A stretch of 64,000 bases of DNA from an uncultured Lachnospiraceae bacterium. Its GTDB lineage: Bacteria; Bacillota; Clostridia; Lachnospirales; Lachnospiraceae. The translations under genes were made by a program, and so were the position numbers. This document shows positions 9,319-18,981 of this stretch, in pieces. The stretch lies in NCBI GenBank assembly GCA_910588215.1, contig CAJUQJ010000015.1, forward strand, positions 10,488 to 74,487. The letters are read 5' to 3'. Below the pieces are notes generated by a model. That model was not told the origin of the DNA. It saw nothing but the letters and a program-made list of their open reading frames with translations, and did no database searches. How positions within the stretch are numbered: the first letter of the stretch is position 1; each line of letters starts with the position of its first letter.

Positions 9319-10316
9319 TCTGCGTCCTCTTGTGGCTTCTCTTCATCCGTCAGCCAGGAATCGTCTATCTCATATCCAAATTCTTCATACAGATAATTCT
9401 TCCAGTCAAAAACAGCTTCCACTGCCGCGATGGCAACTTCCACCATGCTTTCATCCGGCTCTTTGGTCGTCAGCCTCTGCAGCCACAATCCCGGCGCCGA
9501 AATGATCCTCACCAAAATATTGTTGCTTCTTCCTGCAAGACGGATGATCTCATAAGAAATCCCCGCGATCACCGGGATCAGTGCAATCCTGATCAACACG
9601 CGGTACACCGGATTCTCCACTCGGATAAAGAAGAACAAGACCACGCTGACCAGCATAACAAACAGCAAGAAACTTGTACCGCATCTCTTGTGCTGCTTGG
9701 AACTGCGCATCACGTTCTTGACGGTCAGAGGGCGGCCCTTCTCAACACAGTTGATGCACTTATGCTCTGCCCCATGGTATCTGTAAAGCCGTCTGATATC
9801 CTTCATCAGGGAAATGCTCAGCACATACAGTACGAAGATCACAATGCGCAGCACGCCCTCGATGATCGCCATAAAAGAGGCGCTTCTGATATATTCTGCA
9901 AAAAGGGAAGTAACGAAATACGGCAATACCATGAAGATCCCGATAGCCAGCGCAAATGAAAATATCATGACGACAGCGCTAAGCACCTGATCCGCCCTGT
10001 CTTTGAAAAGCTTATGAAAAGCCTTATCCGTTACAGTCTCCTCCATAGTATCGTCCTCATAAAAAGAGGCTGAAAAATTCAGACTTCTCATGCCGAGTAT
10101 CATAGAATCGAGAAACTGAAATATACCTCTGATAAAAGGAATCGTTTTCAGCTTGCTCTCATGCAGTACTCCGATATAGTGTTCAACCTCAACTTCAATC
10201 TCTCCGTTTGGCTTTCTGACAGCCACGGCATACTGGTCCTTATTCTTCATCATAATACCTTCCAGGACAGCCTGTCCGCCAATCCCGGAGTAATGTGTTT
10301 TCTTCTTTCTGCTCAT
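9315..10316 (-). CDS. DUF1385 (YqhQ-like) membrane protein
   Basis: 333-residue polytopic membrane protein, equivalent to B. subtilis YqhQ by family. Starts with the hallmark GIGGQAVLEGIMMKN and has the conserved YRYHGAEHKCINCVEKG segment in the middle, between predicted membrane spans near 110-135, 150-175, 220-245 and 250-275. The His-Cys-Cys cluster could bind metal, which is inference. The biochemical role of the family is not known; the gene is repeatedly found with prmC, prfA, rpmE and rho in Clostridia, as here. GAGGA lies 9 bp before the ATG. Confidence 0.92.
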   Translation of the reverse strand: MSRKKKTHYSGIGGQAVLEGIMMKNKDQYAVAVRKPNGEIEVEVEHYIGVLHESKLKTIPFIRGIFQFLDSMILGMRSLNFSASFYEDDTMEETVTDKAFHKLFKDRADQVLSAVVMIFSFALAIGIFMVLPYFVTSLFAEYIRSASFMAIIEGVLRIVIFVLYVLSISLMKDIRRLYRYHGAEHKCINCVEKGRPLTVKNVMRSSKQHKRCGTSFLLFVMLVSVVLFFFIRVENPVYRVLIRIALIPVIAGISYEIIRLAGRSNNILVRIISAPGLWLQRLTTKEPDESMVEVAIAAVEAVFDWKNYLYEEFGYEIDDSWLTDEEKPQEDAE

Positions 10317-10416
10317 TCTGTATCGTCCTCATATATACACTCAAACATCCATGATCTTGCCTTGCAGAATCATGGAGCAGTGCGGGGAATACGTCCCCGT
10401 GCATCGTCTACTAGAA

Positions 10417-10443
10417 AAGGGTGAGATTACACACCTCACCCTT
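10417..10443 (-). terminator. Rho-independent terminator after rpmE
   Basis: Reading the minus strand: 9-bp stem AAGGGTGAG/CTCACCCTT, 9-nt loop, followed by TTCTAG (TTTT if the stem end is included). It lies 12 bp past the rpmE stop, so rpmE is likely ended here and the yqhQ-prmC-prfA genes form a separate unit. Confidence 0.75.
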
Positions 10444-10455
10444 CCTGTCCTAACC

Positions 10456-10662
10456 TTATTTGCTTTCCACACCGTATTTCTTATTGAACTTATCAATACG
10501 TCCGCGGGCCTGTGCAGCTTTCTGCTGACCTGTGTAGAATGAATGGCACTTGGAACAAACTTCCACGTGAATCTCAGGTTTCGTAGAACCTGTCACAAAG
10601 GTGTTGCCGCAGTTACATGTCACTGTTGCCTGATAATACTCAGGATGTATTCCTTCTTTCAT
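10456..10662 (-). CDS. rpmE: 50S ribosomal protein L31, zinc-binding form
   Basis: 68-residue ribosomal protein with start MKEGIHPEYY. The four zinc ligands of the C+ form are present as C-x-C (TCNCGN) and C-x2-C (VCSKCHSFYTG). The open frame extends 63 bp further upstream, but the L31 N-terminus is always short and AAAGGAG lies upstream of the chosen ATG (13 nt, rather long). It sits between rho and yqhQ, a conserved order. Confidence 0.95.
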   Translation of the reverse strand: MKEGIHPEYYQATVTCNCGNTFVTGSTKPEIHVEVCSKCHSFYTGQQKAAQARGRIDKFNKKYGVESK

Positions 10663-10819
10663 CGCTGTACCCAAACTCCTTTCTAAGAACTTCCTACATA
10701 CAGACGTTACCGCCGTTATTCTCATCCCATGCCGTCTTAAATCGACAGCTTTTACATTGTAGCATAGGACCCTGCAGGATGCAAGTCCTTTCCGGCAAAA
10801 TAATATGATAAAATAAAAG

Positions 10820-12166
10820 CTATAAAAATTTCATCTTCTTGACCATATTTACGAACTCGTTATTGTTCTTCGTTCTGGCAAACATATCCAGGATCTTCTC
10901 CACTGCTTCATCTGCCTTCATACCGTTAAGTGCCTTACGGATGATATTGATCGCCTCCAGTTCATCCGGAGACAAAAGCAGGTCCTCTCTCCTGGTACTG
11001 GATTTGGGAATATCGATGGCCGGGAATACCCGCTTCTCTGAAAGCTTACGGTCCAGGATCATTTCCATGTTACCGGTTCCCTTAAATTCCTCATAAATGA
11101 CATCATCCATTCTGCTGCCGGTCTCCACCAAAGCCGTCGCAAGGATCGTCAGACTGCCGCCCTCTCTCATATTGCGGGCTGCACCGAAGATGCGTTTCGG
11201 CATATGTAATGCCGCCGGATCCAGACCGCCTGACAACGTACGTCCGCTGGGCGGAACCACCAGATTGTAAGCTCTGGTCAAACGGGTGATACTGTCTAAG
11301 AGGATTACAACATCCCTGCCGTGCTCCACAAGACGCTTCGCGCGCTCGATCACCATCTCGGACACTCTCTTATGATGCTCCGGAAGCTCATCAAAAGTAG
11401 AATAGATCACCTCAACATTAGGACCCTCGATAGCCTCCTTGATATCGGTCACTTCCTCGGGTCGCTCATCGATCAGCAGAATGATCAGATGCGCATCAGG
11501 TGTCGTCCGTGTAATGGATTTCGCCACAGCCTTTAATAAGGTTGTCTTACCGGCTTTGGGCGGCGATACGATCATACCTCTCTGCCCCTTACCTACCGGG
11601 CTGATCAGATCCATGATCCGCATGGCCACGGAAGCCCCGGGCGTCTCCAGTCTCAGTCTCTCGTTGGGGAAGATCGGTGTCAGATCCTCGAAACTTGGCC
11701 TGCGCATAGCAATCTCAGGCAGAAATCCATTGATTGATTTCACATACAGAAGTGCACTGAATTTCTCATTCTGTGTCTTGACTCTGGTATTTCCCTCTAG
11801 AATATCACCCGTTTTCAAGCCAAAGCGTCTGATCTGACTGGGTGCAACATAGACATCATTCTCTCCCGGCAGATAATTCTCACACCGAATGAATCCAAAT
11901 CCATCACTCATAACTTCCAGAATACCGCTGGCTGTGATACCACTGTCCAATTCTGCCGGAAACTTCTCTTCCTCACCGTTCTCTCGCTTCGCCGATACTA
12001 CGGATCTCACCGTAACTTCCTTGCCCGCCGCCTTATCTTTCTCGTCCTCCGCCAGCATCAACGCCACGATCTCCGCCTTCTTCATAGTCGAAGTGCCCTT
12101 GATGCCTCTTGCCTTTGCAACTGCTTTCAGATCTGCAAGCGCAAGTGATTCATACTTTTCTCTCAT
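10820..12166 (-). CDS. rho: Transcription termination factor Rho
   Basis: ATP-dependent RNA helicase that ends transcription at Rho-dependent sites. 448 residues from the ATG at 12166, behind AGGAGG; the frame is open 84 bp further upstream but without a ribosome site. Order: N-terminal helical Rho_N domain (about 1-45), cold-shock-like RNA-binding domain (LEVMSDGFGFIRCENYLPGE), and the RecA-type ATPase with Walker A SPPKAGKTTLLKAV and Walker B VVILLDSITRL. The Q-loop/R-loop region and the DIPKSSTRREDLLL segment are conserved. No long N-terminal insertion, unlike the actinobacterial form. Confidence 0.96.
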   Translation of the reverse strand: MREKYESLALADLKAVAKARGIKGTSTMKKAEIVALMLAEDEKDKAAGKEVTVRSVVSAKRENGEEEKFPAELDSGITASGILEVMSDGFGFIRCENYLPGENDVYVAPSQIRRFGLKTGDILEGNTRVKTQNEKFSALLYVKSINGFLPEIAMRRPSFEDLTPIFPNERLRLETPGASVAMRIMDLISPVGKGQRGMIVSPPKAGKTTLLKAVAKSITRTTPDAHLIILLIDERPEEVTDIKEAIEGPNVEVIYSTFDELPEHHKRVSEMVIERAKRLVEHGRDVVILLDSITRLTRAYNLVVPPSGRTLSGGLDPAALHMPKRIFGAARNMREGGSLTILATALVETGSRMDDVIYEEFKGTGNMEMILDRKLSEKRVFPAIDIPKSSTRREDLLLSPDELEAINIIRKALNGMKADEAVEKILDMFARTKNNNEFVNMVKKMKFL

Positions 12167-12285
12167 ACATTCCTCCTGTATTTTCATGAAACCTCTATAT
12201 ATTCTTTCATATATGTTCCTTGTCTGGGGATTTCTAACTTGATGTGCCATACGAAATGATCTATAGGCTGTTTATTCTATTGGAC

Positions 12286-12291
12286 ATTATA
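12286..12291 (-). promoter_or_regulatory. Candidate -10 box for rho
   Basis: TATAAT on the minus strand, about 120 bp upstream of the rho start. No good -35 box is visible at 16-18 bp, so the promoter is tentative. A long 5-prime leader of about 110 nt would fit the autoregulation known for rho in other bacteria. Confidence 0.4.
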
Positions 12292-12329
12292 CACTACCTT
12301 CTTTAAAATAGGAAGTACTTTTTTATATA

Positions 12330-12358
12330 TTGCACGGAAAAAGAAATAAGGGTATAGT
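12330..12358 (+). promoter_or_regulatory. Sigma-70/A type promoter for the malic enzyme gene
   Basis: TTGCAC (12330-12335), 17-bp spacer, TATAGT (12353-12358) on the plus strand, about 76 bp upstream of the malic enzyme start. It is divergent from the rho promoter candidate. Confidence 0.7.
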
Positions 12359-12434
12359 AGGATGTGGCAACCGCTCCGCGCACTTGCTGCGCCGGGCATA
12401 AGCTGCATATAAACTTAGTAAGCGAGGTATGATC

Positions 12435-13595
12435 ATGACAACGAATGAAAAGGCATTGATGTTACATAAACAGTGGAACGGTAAGTTGGAAACCGTGGCC
12501 AAAGCGAAAGTTAAGACGCGTGAAGATCTGGCGCTGGCCTATACGCCAGGCGTGGCAGAACCCTGTAAAGTGATCGCGCAGGATAAAGAGGCGGCCTACA
12601 CTTATACGTGGAAGGCAAATACCGTAGCCGTCGTATCCGACGGTAGCGCCGTGCTGGGTCTTGGCAATATCGGTCCTCATGCCGCCATGCCCGTCATGGA
12701 AGGTAAAGCCGTACTGTTCAAAGAGTTTGGCGGTGTTAACGCAGTGCCGATCTGCCTAGACACACAGGATACCGAGGAGATCATCAAGGCGGTGACCTAT
12801 CTTGCCCCCGGATTCGGCGGCATCAATCTGGAAGATATCAGCGCTCCCCGCTGTTTTGAGATTGAGGAGCGGCTAAAGGAACTCCTCGATATCCCCGTAT
12901 TTCATGATGACCAGCACGGAACAGCCATCGTCGTCCTTGCCGGTATCATCAATGCACTTAAGGTAGTCGGCAAGCAGAAAGAAACCTGCCGTGTCGTCGT
13001 GAACGGAGCTGGCAGCGCCGGCATCGCTATCACCAAGTTATTGTTAAACTATGGATTTACCGACATTATCATGTGCGACAAATCCGGCATCATCAATAGA
13101 AATGCCAAGGATCTGAACCCTGTACAACAAAGGATGGCCGAATTGACCAATGCAGGCAACGAGACAGGATCCCTTGCCGATGCCATGAAGGGCGCAGATA
13201 TCTTCGTAGGCGTATCCGCACCTAATATAGTAACACCCGACATGGTATCTTCCATGAACAAGGATTCCATCCTCTTCGCCATGGCCAATCCGGTACCGGA
13301 GATCATGCCGGACATTGCTAAAGCTGCCGGTGCAAGGGTCGTGGGAACGGGCCGCTCCGACTTCCCGAACCAGATCAATAATGTGGTCGCCTTCCCCGGC
13401 ATCTTCAAGGGAGCGCTGGAAGGACGAGCCGTACAGATCACGGAAGAGATGAAATTAGCAGCCGCACATGCGATTGCCGGGCTGGTGCCGGAAGATGAGC
13501 TGCGCGAAGACAATATCATGCCGGAGGCTTTTGACCCGAAGGTAGCCGAGGTAGTGGCCGAAGCGGTGAAGTCCTACATCCACAGACCCGACTGA
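12435..13595 (+). CDS. NAD(P)-dependent malic enzyme (oxaloacetate-decarboxylating)
   Basis: Converts malate to pyruvate and CO2, linking C4 acids to pyruvate. 386 residues, the short bacterial form. Conserved N-terminal segment DLALAYTPGVAEPC, catalytic Lys region in AVLFKEFGGVNAVPICL, metal-binding NLEDISAPRCFEIE and FHDDQHGTAIV, and the dinucleotide-binding VVVNGAGSAGIAITKLL. ATG at 12435 is preferred over ATG at 12429 because GAGG is 7 bp before the former and only 1 bp before the latter. NAD versus NADP preference cannot be read reliably. Confidence 0.95.
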   Translation: MTTNEKALMLHKQWNGKLETVAKAKVKTREDLALAYTPGVAEPCKVIAQDKEAAYTYTWKANTVAVVSDGSAVLGLGNIGPHAAMPVMEGKAVLFKEFGGVNAVPICLDTQDTEEIIKAVTYLAPGFGGINLEDISAPRCFEIEERLKELLDIPVFHDDQHGTAIVVLAGIINALKVVGKQKETCRVVVNGAGSAGIAITKLLLNYGFTDIIMCDKSGIINRNAKDLNPVQQRMAELTNAGNETGSLADAMKGADIFVGVSAPNIVTPDMVSSMNKDSILFAMANPVPEIMPDIAKAAGARVVGTGRSDFPNQINNVVAFPGIFKGALEGRAVQITEEMKLAAAHAIAGLVPEDELREDNIMPEAFDPKVAEVVAEAVKSYIHRPD

Positions 13596-13698
13596 TTCGT
13601 TCGTGTCAAAATCGACATCGGGACAACCGGCAGAATACTTCGTCACGGATTCTACTGCTCGCGTCCTCAGCACAAAGTGCTTCGGCATGGAGGTAAAT

Positions 13699-14685
13699 AT
13701 GATACCGGAACAGTGGCACGGTAAGCCCTACTACTCTTTGGATGCCTTCCTGAAAAATACACATGGGGAAAAACTGTATAAGATCGCCGTGGACGCCGGA
13801 TTTACCTGTCCTAACCGTGACGGTACACTCGGCAGGGATGGCTGTATCTTCTGTTCCGCCGGCGGCAGCGGGGAGCATGCAGTCAATACTGCTCTACATA
13901 CCTCCGTCCGGGAACAGATTGCGGCTGGTATCGCCCTTTTTCACCATAAGCGCATCGGACAACGCTATATTGTATACTTTCAGGCATATACGAACACTTA
14001 CGGTCCCTTGTCTTATCTGCGCTCACTTTATACCGAAGCGCTGCTGGAACCCTCGGTAGCCGGCATCTCCATTGCGACAAGACCCGACTGTATGTCACCG
14101 GATATCGTGACTATGTTAGTCAATTTGAAGGCGCAGTTTTCTGACAAGTTTGTCTGGATTGAATTAGGTCTACAGACGATTCATGAGCAAACTGCCGTAT
14201 TTATAAGAAGAGGGTATCCGCTCTCTACATATGACAATTGCGTCAGACTACTGCAGCAGTCTCATATACCGGTGATCACACATATTATTCTCGGTCTCCC
14301 CGGCGAGACAGCAGATGACCTTCTGTCCACTGTTGACCATCTGAATCAAATCGGTACCTGGGGTGTCAAGCTCCAACTGCTCCACATACTAAGTGGTACC
14401 GATCTTGCCTCGCACTATATGATGGGCGACTGCGCTCCCTTATCCCAGGAAACCTACACGGATCTGGTCATTTCCTGTCTGGAGCGGCTCTCTCCCGATA
14501 TCGTAATACACCGGCTGACCGGAGACGGCCCGGCTGCGCTGCTGCTTGCCCCGCTCTGGAGTCGCAACAAGAGAAATGTACTCAACACTTTGCACCATAC
14601 AATGAAACAACGCTCCTCCTGGCAGGGGCGGCTCTATATGAAAGGTCTTATGCATGAATCACGATCAATTGGCACTCTACAATAA
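13699..14685 (+). CDS. TIGR01212-type radical SAM protein (YhcC-like)
   Basis: 328-residue radical SAM protein. The cluster cysteines are Cys37, Cys49 and Cys52 (FTCPNRDG, DGCIFCSAGG), spaced as in the TIGR01212/YhcC family rather than the classical C-x3-C-x2-C. Further family features: YIVYFQAYTNTYGP, WIELGLQTIHEQT and THIILGLPGET. GGAGGT precedes the ATG at 13699; the frame stays open upstream without a ribosome site. The reaction is not known; wobble-base tRNA modification is sometimes suggested for relatives. It overlaps the DUF4364 gene by 32 bp, so the two are translated together. Confidence 0.88.
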   Translation: MIPEQWHGKPYYSLDAFLKNTHGEKLYKIAVDAGFTCPNRDGTLGRDGCIFCSAGGSGEHAVNTALHTSVREQIAAGIALFHHKRIGQRYIVYFQAYTNTYGPLSYLRSLYTEALLEPSVAGISIATRPDCMSPDIVTMLVNLKAQFSDKFVWIELGLQTIHEQTAVFIRRGYPLSTYDNCVRLLQQSHIPVITHIILGLPGETADDLLSTVDHLNQIGTWGVKLQLLHILSGTDLASHYMMGDCAPLSQETYTDLVISCLERLSPDIVIHRLTGDGPAALLLAPLWSRNKRNVLNTLHHTMKQRSSWQGRLYMKGLMHESRSIGTLQ

Positions 14686-15172
14686 GCTTCTTGTGCTGTA
14701 TATGCTCAACCGAGTCTCCTTTCCGCTGACGCAGGCTCAAATCTACGACTTCCTGCTGGAACGAAATTATGTCAATTTCATGAATTTGCAGCGGGCGATC
14801 ACCGAACTGGTAGATACCGGTTTCGTGCTGGCTAATTCCAAGCACAACCGCACCTATCTTACGATCACGGCAGAGGGTCAGGAAACACTTTCTTTCTTTA
14901 AAAATCGCATCGACACATCCTTCAAGAAGGAGATTGATGAATTCTTTAACAGAAATCAGTTTAAGCTGCGCAATGAGACTTCGGTCCTGGCAGACTATAA
15001 CAAAGCTTTCTCCGGTGATTACGAAGTCCACCTGGCAGTAAAAGAAAAGGACGCTACAGTAGTAGAAGTCACTCTGTCCGTCCCTAATGAAGATGCTGCC
15101 GAAGCAGTCTGTACCAACTGGCACAAAAAAAATCAAAATATTTATCAGTATCTGGCGGAGCAGTTATTCTGA
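14654..15172 (+). CDS. DUF4364 winged-helix protein
   Basis: 172-residue protein with an N-terminal winged-helix-like domain (residues 1-80: LNRVSFPLTQAQIYDFLLE, FMNLQRAITELVDTGFV, TYLTITAEGQETL) and a small alpha/beta C-terminal domain. Recognised as the clostridial DUF4364 family, thought to be transcriptional regulators; no target is known. Start ATG at 14654 lies 8 bp after AAAGG inside the radical SAM gene. Confidence 0.85.
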   Translation: MNHDQLALYNKLLVLYMLNRVSFPLTQAQIYDFLLERNYVNFMNLQRAITELVDTGFVLANSKHNRTYLTITAEGQETLSFFKNRIDTSFKKEIDEFFNRNQFKLRNETSVLADYNKAFSGDYEVHLAVKEKDATVVEVTLSVPNEDAAEAVCTNWHKKNQNIYQYLAEQLF

Positions 15173-15226
15173 CATAACCGCTCGCCATAAACATCTGCTC
15201 CTCACAAAAGAAGATCTGCTGTAAAC

Positions 15227-17494
15227 TCAGTGCTTTGAGATCACTTCTCCCCAATTCGTGATACCAATGACACGCAGGGCAAAATCCGTATATTTGGCGG
15301 CCTCCGCCGTATCGACATATTTGAATGCATTGTAGATAGATTTCCGGCCGCCACCCAGGGTGTTGATCCCCAGCGCCAGTCCCTGCGCCAGTTCTGTCGG
15401 CGCATCTGTCTGTCTGGAAAACAGCATACTGTCAATATACCTGTTGGACTCTATGATCTTATAGGCGTACACGAAAGAAGCTGCCTGCAGATCCTGCCCG
15501 GCAGAAGACGTATAGCCCATCTCGCTCAGGATCACATGCCGTACCTCTCCGGAATCCGTTAAATAATCTTCTTTCTGCAGATAATCCGTCAACACATGAA
15601 TATTCTTGATCGTGATCACCGGCGTAGTCTCCGAGTTCAATACATAAGAACCGGACTTACCGCTGGTACTCCATGCCTTGGCGCTGGTCAACGGATAATT
15701 ATACGGATGCTGTGCCACGCCCCAGTCTATGTTCCCGTCTTCTTTGATATTTCTGTTAAATTCATCCAGAATCTGTTTGGAACCGTATCCGCCGTTGGAG
15801 TACAGGCTCTTGGCCCACTGCTGGTCCAGAGAAATATAGACCCTGGCATTGCCGTTGATGCTTAAGATCGCATTATAGAAAATACGGAAGGCCTTCGCAT
15901 ACTCCTCGACATAATCCTCCGTCTCCATATATTCTATGTAATTCCATTCCTTTCTGGCATTGATCTCATTGCCGATCACCCAGTTCATCACCTTACCATG
16001 CCCGGTACCCGCATAGCGGTTTGCCAGGAAAGAAGCTATGGCAGCGATATATTCTGTTCCTGCTTCATCTGTGGCATTGAAAGCATAGTAAGGTGCATTG
16101 CCGCCTCCGGAACGAGCCTTCGGATGGATCAGTTCCATATACCCCGGATGAATATCATTTAAAATAATAGCCGTTGTGATAATGCCCTTATTCGTCAGAG
16201 TAGAAAAAACGTAATCGTATTCTGCTACGACCTGTCCGTTAAAAGCATAGCTTCTTCCATTATAAGTATAATATACCGTCGGATAATAGGCGTTACTCGT
16301 ATTGCCAAGTATTCTGCTGAGCGGAATGTTGTAAGCTGCGTGCTTTACGCCCAGATCATCCAATTCCGATCCCCGCAGCTTCTCGGGATCCACCAGAAGG
16401 CCCTTCTTAGAGGATGTATTCCCAAACGACGGACTGTATCTGGCTATGGCCTCCGGATTCGTAATATGCCGCGGTTTGCTGATCGCCATAAATTTGCCGT
16501 CCTTCTTGACCGCCACAACAAATTTGGAAAACAGTCTGGAATTGGTACTGTTGTAATTCAAATTGACTGAAAAGGTCAGATCCACGTCTTTCTGATCTTC
16601 AATGATATATTCATCGTCCGTTATTCCGTTCTCATATGCTTTCTCCTCAAACAGATAATAGTAGCCGTCGTCGCTGATCGCTAATCCCTGCGCAGACATG
16701 GTCACGTCCACTTTCCCCGTCTCCGTATTGATCTCGCAGCTTTCTATCTTGGCAAAATCAGCCGCATTCGCTTCCGTCAGTTCAACCTCCGGCGGCCTGT
16801 TGCGCACGCCGTCGATCACAAAGCGTGCAGCGTCCGTAAGTGCCTGAGAAATCCCTTTTCCGGCATGTTCTTTCACATACTCTTTCTTATGCCGCCAGAC
16901 ACTGTACTCCGTCATGGCCACAGCCTCGGTGTGAACCATCGCCTCCACCGCTGCATCCGCGATTTCTAGCTGCTCCAAATAATACCGTATTCCCAGAAAA
17001 GAACCGGAACCGACTAGAAGTACGATCGCCGCAGCGATCCCCGCAATGATAATGATCTTCTTTCTGTTCTTTGATCTTTTCCCTGCTTCATCGGTTTCCT
17101 CAATAACGTAGGTCTCCTCTACCGTAATGGTACGTTCTACCGCTCCTCTGTCATTTACCGTGACCGACTCTTCCAGCTTCACCGACTCTTCCAGCACCTT
17201 GCCTTTTTGTCTTTCCGCTTTGATCCTGGCCTTTTCCTTCTTCAGCTGCTCCTTCTGACGGCGCTTTCTTGCCTTGGCCTTCTTCTTATTCTCGGCCACT
17301 TTCGCCTTATCGATGACTCTCTTTCTCTTTTTCTTCTTCTTAGGGGGCGCGGAACTGCCGTTCACCTCATTCCCATGCTTACTGTCGGACGCGTGTCTGC
17401 TTCCGTTCTCTTCCAGATCCTGATTATTGTCACCGTCTGCAGCGTTGTTATGATCCGGAATCTTCTTGTCGTCATTACCATTATTCAATGTCAT
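15227..17494 (-). CDS. Membrane-anchored DUF5722 protein, putative clan GH-A glycosidase
   Basis: 755 residues. The first 145 are cytoplasmic by prediction and highly charged (acidic 1-50, then a Lys/Arg-rich stretch 51-100), one membrane segment spans 147-168, and the rest is outside. The extracellular part has a beta-rich domain (about 240-350) and a C-terminal (beta/alpha)8-like DUF5722 domain (about 355-755). That domain shows two glutamates placed like clan GH-A catalytic residues: Glu510 in WVIGNEINARK and Glu658 in VILSEMGYTS. A retaining glycosidase acting at the cell surface is inferred; no activity is established for the family. The start overlaps the rarA stop by 14 bp. Confidence 0.8.
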   Translation of the reverse strand: MTLNNGNDDKKIPDHNNAADGDNNQDLEENGSRHASDSKHGNEVNGSSAPPKKKKKRKRVIDKAKVAENKKKAKARKRRQKEQLKKEKARIKAERQKGKVLEESVKLEESVTVNDRGAVERTITVEETYVIEETDEAGKRSKNRKKIIIIAGIAAAIVLLVGSGSFLGIRYYLEQLEIADAAVEAMVHTEAVAMTEYSVWRHKKEYVKEHAGKGISQALTDAARFVIDGVRNRPPEVELTEANAADFAKIESCEINTETGKVDVTMSAQGLAISDDGYYYLFEEKAYENGITDDEYIIEDQKDVDLTFSVNLNYNSTNSRLFSKFVVAVKKDGKFMAISKPRHITNPEAIARYSPSFGNTSSKKGLLVDPEKLRGSELDDLGVKHAAYNIPLSRILGNTSNAYYPTVYYTYNGRSYAFNGQVVAEYDYVFSTLTNKGIITTAIILNDIHPGYMELIHPKARSGGGNAPYYAFNATDEAGTEYIAAIASFLANRYAGTGHGKVMNWVIGNEINARKEWNYIEYMETEDYVEEYAKAFRIFYNAILSINGNARVYISLDQQWAKSLYSNGGYGSKQILDEFNRNIKEDGNIDWGVAQHPYNYPLTSAKAWSTSGKSGSYVLNSETTPVITIKNIHVLTDYLQKEDYLTDSGEVRHVILSEMGYTSSAGQDLQAASFVYAYKIIESNRYIDSMLFSRQTDAPTELAQGLALGINTLGGGRKSIYNAFKYVDTAEAAKYTDFALRVIGITNWGEVISKH

Positions 17495-18818
17495 GTGCTG
17501 CTTCTTCCTTTATACGTTTCATATGCTCTCTGATCTTCATTTCATACCCGTTGCCTGTTGGCTGATAGAATTCTTTACCGTTCAGTTCATATGGCAGATA
17601 CTGCTGCCTTACATAGTGATTCGGATAGTCATGGGCATATTTATAGCCCGTCCCATGTCCCAGCTTGGCTGCCCCTTTATAGTGGGCATCCTGCAGGTGG
17701 GTCGGTATCGGCAGGTTCCCCGTCTGTCTGACCGCTTCCGACGCCTGGAAGACCGCATTGCAGGCGGCATTGCTCTTCGGCGCGCAAGCCACATAGGAGA
17801 CCGCCTGAGACAGAATGATCTGAGCCTCCGGCATTCCTACCCGTTCTACTGCCAGCGAGGCGTTGACCGCCACACACAGCGCCATGGGATCCGCATTGCC
17901 CACATCCTCAGACGCACAGATCATAATCCGTCTGGCAATAAAAGTCACGCTCTCCCCTGCATACAACATGCGGCTCAGATAATAGATCGCCGCATCCGGA
18001 TCGGACCCGCGCATACTTTTGATAAAAGCCGAAATGGTATCGTAATGGCTGTCCCCCGATTTATCGTATCGTAACACTCGTTTCTGAATGCATTCCTGCG
18101 CCACTTCCAGTGTAATATGTATCTTACCGTCCTCGCTCCGACCGGTCGTCATAATGCCAAGCTCGATCGCGTTCAATGCGTGTCTGGCGTCGCCGCCGGA
18201 TAGTTCCGCCAGGAAATCCACTGCATCCTCCTCGATCACCGCATCATAAGCTCCCATGCCCTTGTCTTTGTCATACACTGCCCTGTGAAGCAGTGCCTTG
18301 ATGTTCTCCATAGATAACGGGTGCAATTCAAAAATGATAGAACGAGAGATCAATGCGCCGTTCACCTCAAAATACGGGTTCTCTGTGGTCGCTCCGATCA
18401 AGATCAGCGTACCATCCTCCACAAAGGGGAGCAGATAATCCTGCTGGCTCTTATTAAACCGGTGGATCTCGTCAATAAACAGTATGGTCTTCTTTCCATA
18501 CATCCCGCGCAGGTCCTTGGCCTTCGCCACTACCTCTTCCATATCCTTCTTGCCGGCAACGGTGGCATTGATCTGCGTAAACTCCGCGCTGGTCGTGTTG
18601 GCGATCACCCTGGCCAGAGTCGTCTTCCCCGTGCCGGGCGGCCCATAGAAAATGATCGAACTCAATTTGTCTGCCTTGATCGCACGATAGAGCAGCTTAT
18701 CCTTCCCTATGATATGCTGCTGTCCCACTACCTCATCCAATGTAGTCGGCCGTAATCTAGCGGCCAGCGGGGATTCCTTCTCCTGATTCGTGTTCCGCAT
18801 ATATTCAAATAAATCCAT
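17481..18818 (-). CDS. rarA: Replication-associated recombination protein A (AAA+ ATPase)
   Basis: Clamp-loader-like AAA+ protein (MgsA/RarA) that acts at stalled replication forks. 445 residues. Walker A GPPGTGKTT at 59-67, Walker B ILFIDEIHRFNKSQQ near 110-124, sensor 1 LIGATTENPYFEVN, and the C-terminal RarA oligomerisation domain with MRGSDPDAAIYYLSRML and DYPNHYVRQQYLP. All typical motifs are present. The DUF5722 gene begins before its stop, so the pair is co-transcribed although their functions look unrelated. Confidence 0.95.
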   Translation of the reverse strand: MDLFEYMRNTNQEKESPLAARLRPTTLDEVVGQQHIIGKDKLLYRAIKADKLSSIIFYGPPGTGKTTLARVIANTTSAEFTQINATVAGKKDMEEVVAKAKDLRGMYGKKTILFIDEIHRFNKSQQDYLLPFVEDGTLILIGATTENPYFEVNGALISRSIIFELHPLSMENIKALLHRAVYDKDKGMGAYDAVIEEDAVDFLAELSGGDARHALNAIELGIMTTGRSEDGKIHITLEVAQECIQKRVLRYDKSGDSHYDTISAFIKSMRGSDPDAAIYYLSRMLYAGESVTFIARRIMICASEDVGNADPMALCVAVNASLAVERVGMPEAQIILSQAVSYVACAPKSNAACNAVFQASEAVRQTGNLPIPTHLQDAHYKGAAKLGHGTGYKYAHDYPNHYVRQQYLPYELNGKEFYQPTGNGYEMKIREHMKRIKEEAAHDIE

Positions 18819-18954
18819 AATATAGTACCTGTATCCTGTCTGTATCTATATGTTGTGGTCAGTCTCTTAAGTACCTGATTTTTGGCACATATTGCTTTTA
18901 ATCATACCATTTTACAGCGAAAACCGCAACCTTCCACTTTCAAAATGACTGCAT

Positions 18955-18981
18955 AAAAAAAGACCATTATCGGCCTTTTTT
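18955..18981 (-). terminator. Rho-independent terminator of the GNAT gene
   Basis: On the minus strand AAAAAAGGCC, a 6-nt loop, GGTCTTTTTTT: a 10-bp stem with one G-U pair and a run of seven T. It overlaps the stop codon region of the GNAT gene and lies upstream of rarA, separating the two. Confidence 0.8.
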
